Assembly (NCBI GenBank): GCA_021775275.1
Contig: JAJFIE010000034.1
Location: 1 to 7,366 of the forward strand
Source: Rhodospirillales bacterium
Lineage (GTDB): Bacteria; Pseudomonadota; Alphaproteobacteria; Rhodospirillales; Casp-alpha2
Length of the DNA: 7,366 nucleotides
Direction of reading: 5' to 3'
Part shown: piece by piece, positions 7,221-7,366 of the stretch
Layout: each line of letters starts with the position of its first letter
Position numbering within the stretch: the first letter of the stretch is position 1
The notes under the pieces: model-generated
Seen by the model: only the letters and a program-made list of their open reading frames with translations
Databases searched by the model: none
What the model was told of the DNA's origin: nothing
Program-made: the position numbers and the translations under genes

Positions 7221-7300
7221 GGGGGGCAGCAGATTTTGGGATTTGATCGGATCGGCTTTTGCGATAAAACAGGATAAAGAAAATCAAGATGGGAGCGGCC

Positions 7301-7349
7301 GGGCCTAATTACGTCCTGGATCCAAACGGTCCAGGACGTAATTAGGCCC
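7301..7349. repeat. Perfect 20-bp inverted repeat (long hairpin), possible atypical terminator
   Basis: The arm at 7301-7320 (GGGCCTAATTACGTCCTGGA) is the exact reverse complement of 7330-7349. The 9-nt centre TCCAAACGG allows two more pairs (one G-U), leaving a 5-nt loop. The hairpin lies 80 bp after the deacetylase stop, where the transcript should end. However, the + strand continues TTAAACAT then an A-run, not a T-run, and on the - strand the T-run (complement of 7358-7365) comes before the hairpin. It is therefore not a textbook intrinsic terminator in either direction. It could act as an mRNA 3'-end stabiliser or a U-tract-poor terminator, or it could be part of a dispersed palindromic repeat. 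Confidence 0.75.
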
Positions 7350-7366
7350 TTAAACATAAAAAAAAC

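Noticed and set aside
6704..7357. A 217-codon open frame on the - strand starting beyond the hairpin
   Set aside because: It is antisense to the deacetylase-like gene, runs through the inverted repeat, and shows no family motif.

Overview
The window looks like chromosomal DNA from a Gram-negative bacterium of moderate GC content, most likely an alphaproteobacterium. That placement is an inference from codon use, the protein flavour and the fused signalling/transport architecture; no rRNA or housekeeping marker is present to fix it. All five recognisable genes are on the + strand and cover nearly the whole window.

Layout: (1) positions 2-1000 hold the 3' part of a GT4-type glycosyltransferase whose N-terminus lies before the window. 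(2) 997-1596 is a histidine-phosphatase-superfamily protein. (3) 1593-2744 is a second GT-B glycosyltransferase, of the MurG-like/COG4671 type. These three are joined by ATGA stop/start overlaps (997-1000 and 1593-1596) and are almost certainly cotranscribed and translationally coupled. (4) After a gap of about 150 bp with a few short dyads comes a very large gene (2896-6453, about 1185 aa). It encodes an ABC-exporter-like membrane domain, a nucleotide-binding domain (NBD) interrupted by a long insertion, a cyclic-nucleotide-binding domain and a degenerate GGDEF-like domain. (5) 6468-7220, 14 bp downstream, is a short polysaccharide-deacetylase-like protein. The end of the window (7221-7366) is non-coding and holds a perfect 20-bp inverted repeat.

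Taken together, two glycosyltransferases, a phosphatase, an ABC-exporter-like protein and a carbohydrate deacetylase suggest a locus that makes, trims and possibly exports or regulates a surface glycan or glycoconjugate. The substrate cannot be read from the sequence.

The most unusual item is the 1185-aa protein. Its NBD keeps the Walker A lysine, the Q-loop glutamine and the Walker B glutamate. It has lost the Walker A Ser/Thr, the Walker B Asp, both glycines of LSGGQ and the H-loop His. Between Q-loop and signature it appears to carry three diverged copies of the ABC helical subdomain. Its C-terminus combines an intact-looking cyclic-nucleotide phosphate-binding cassette with a GGDEF domain in which the GGDEF motif reads ESFRF. 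This looks like a transporter-derived, second-messenger-responsive membrane protein rather than an ordinary exporter.
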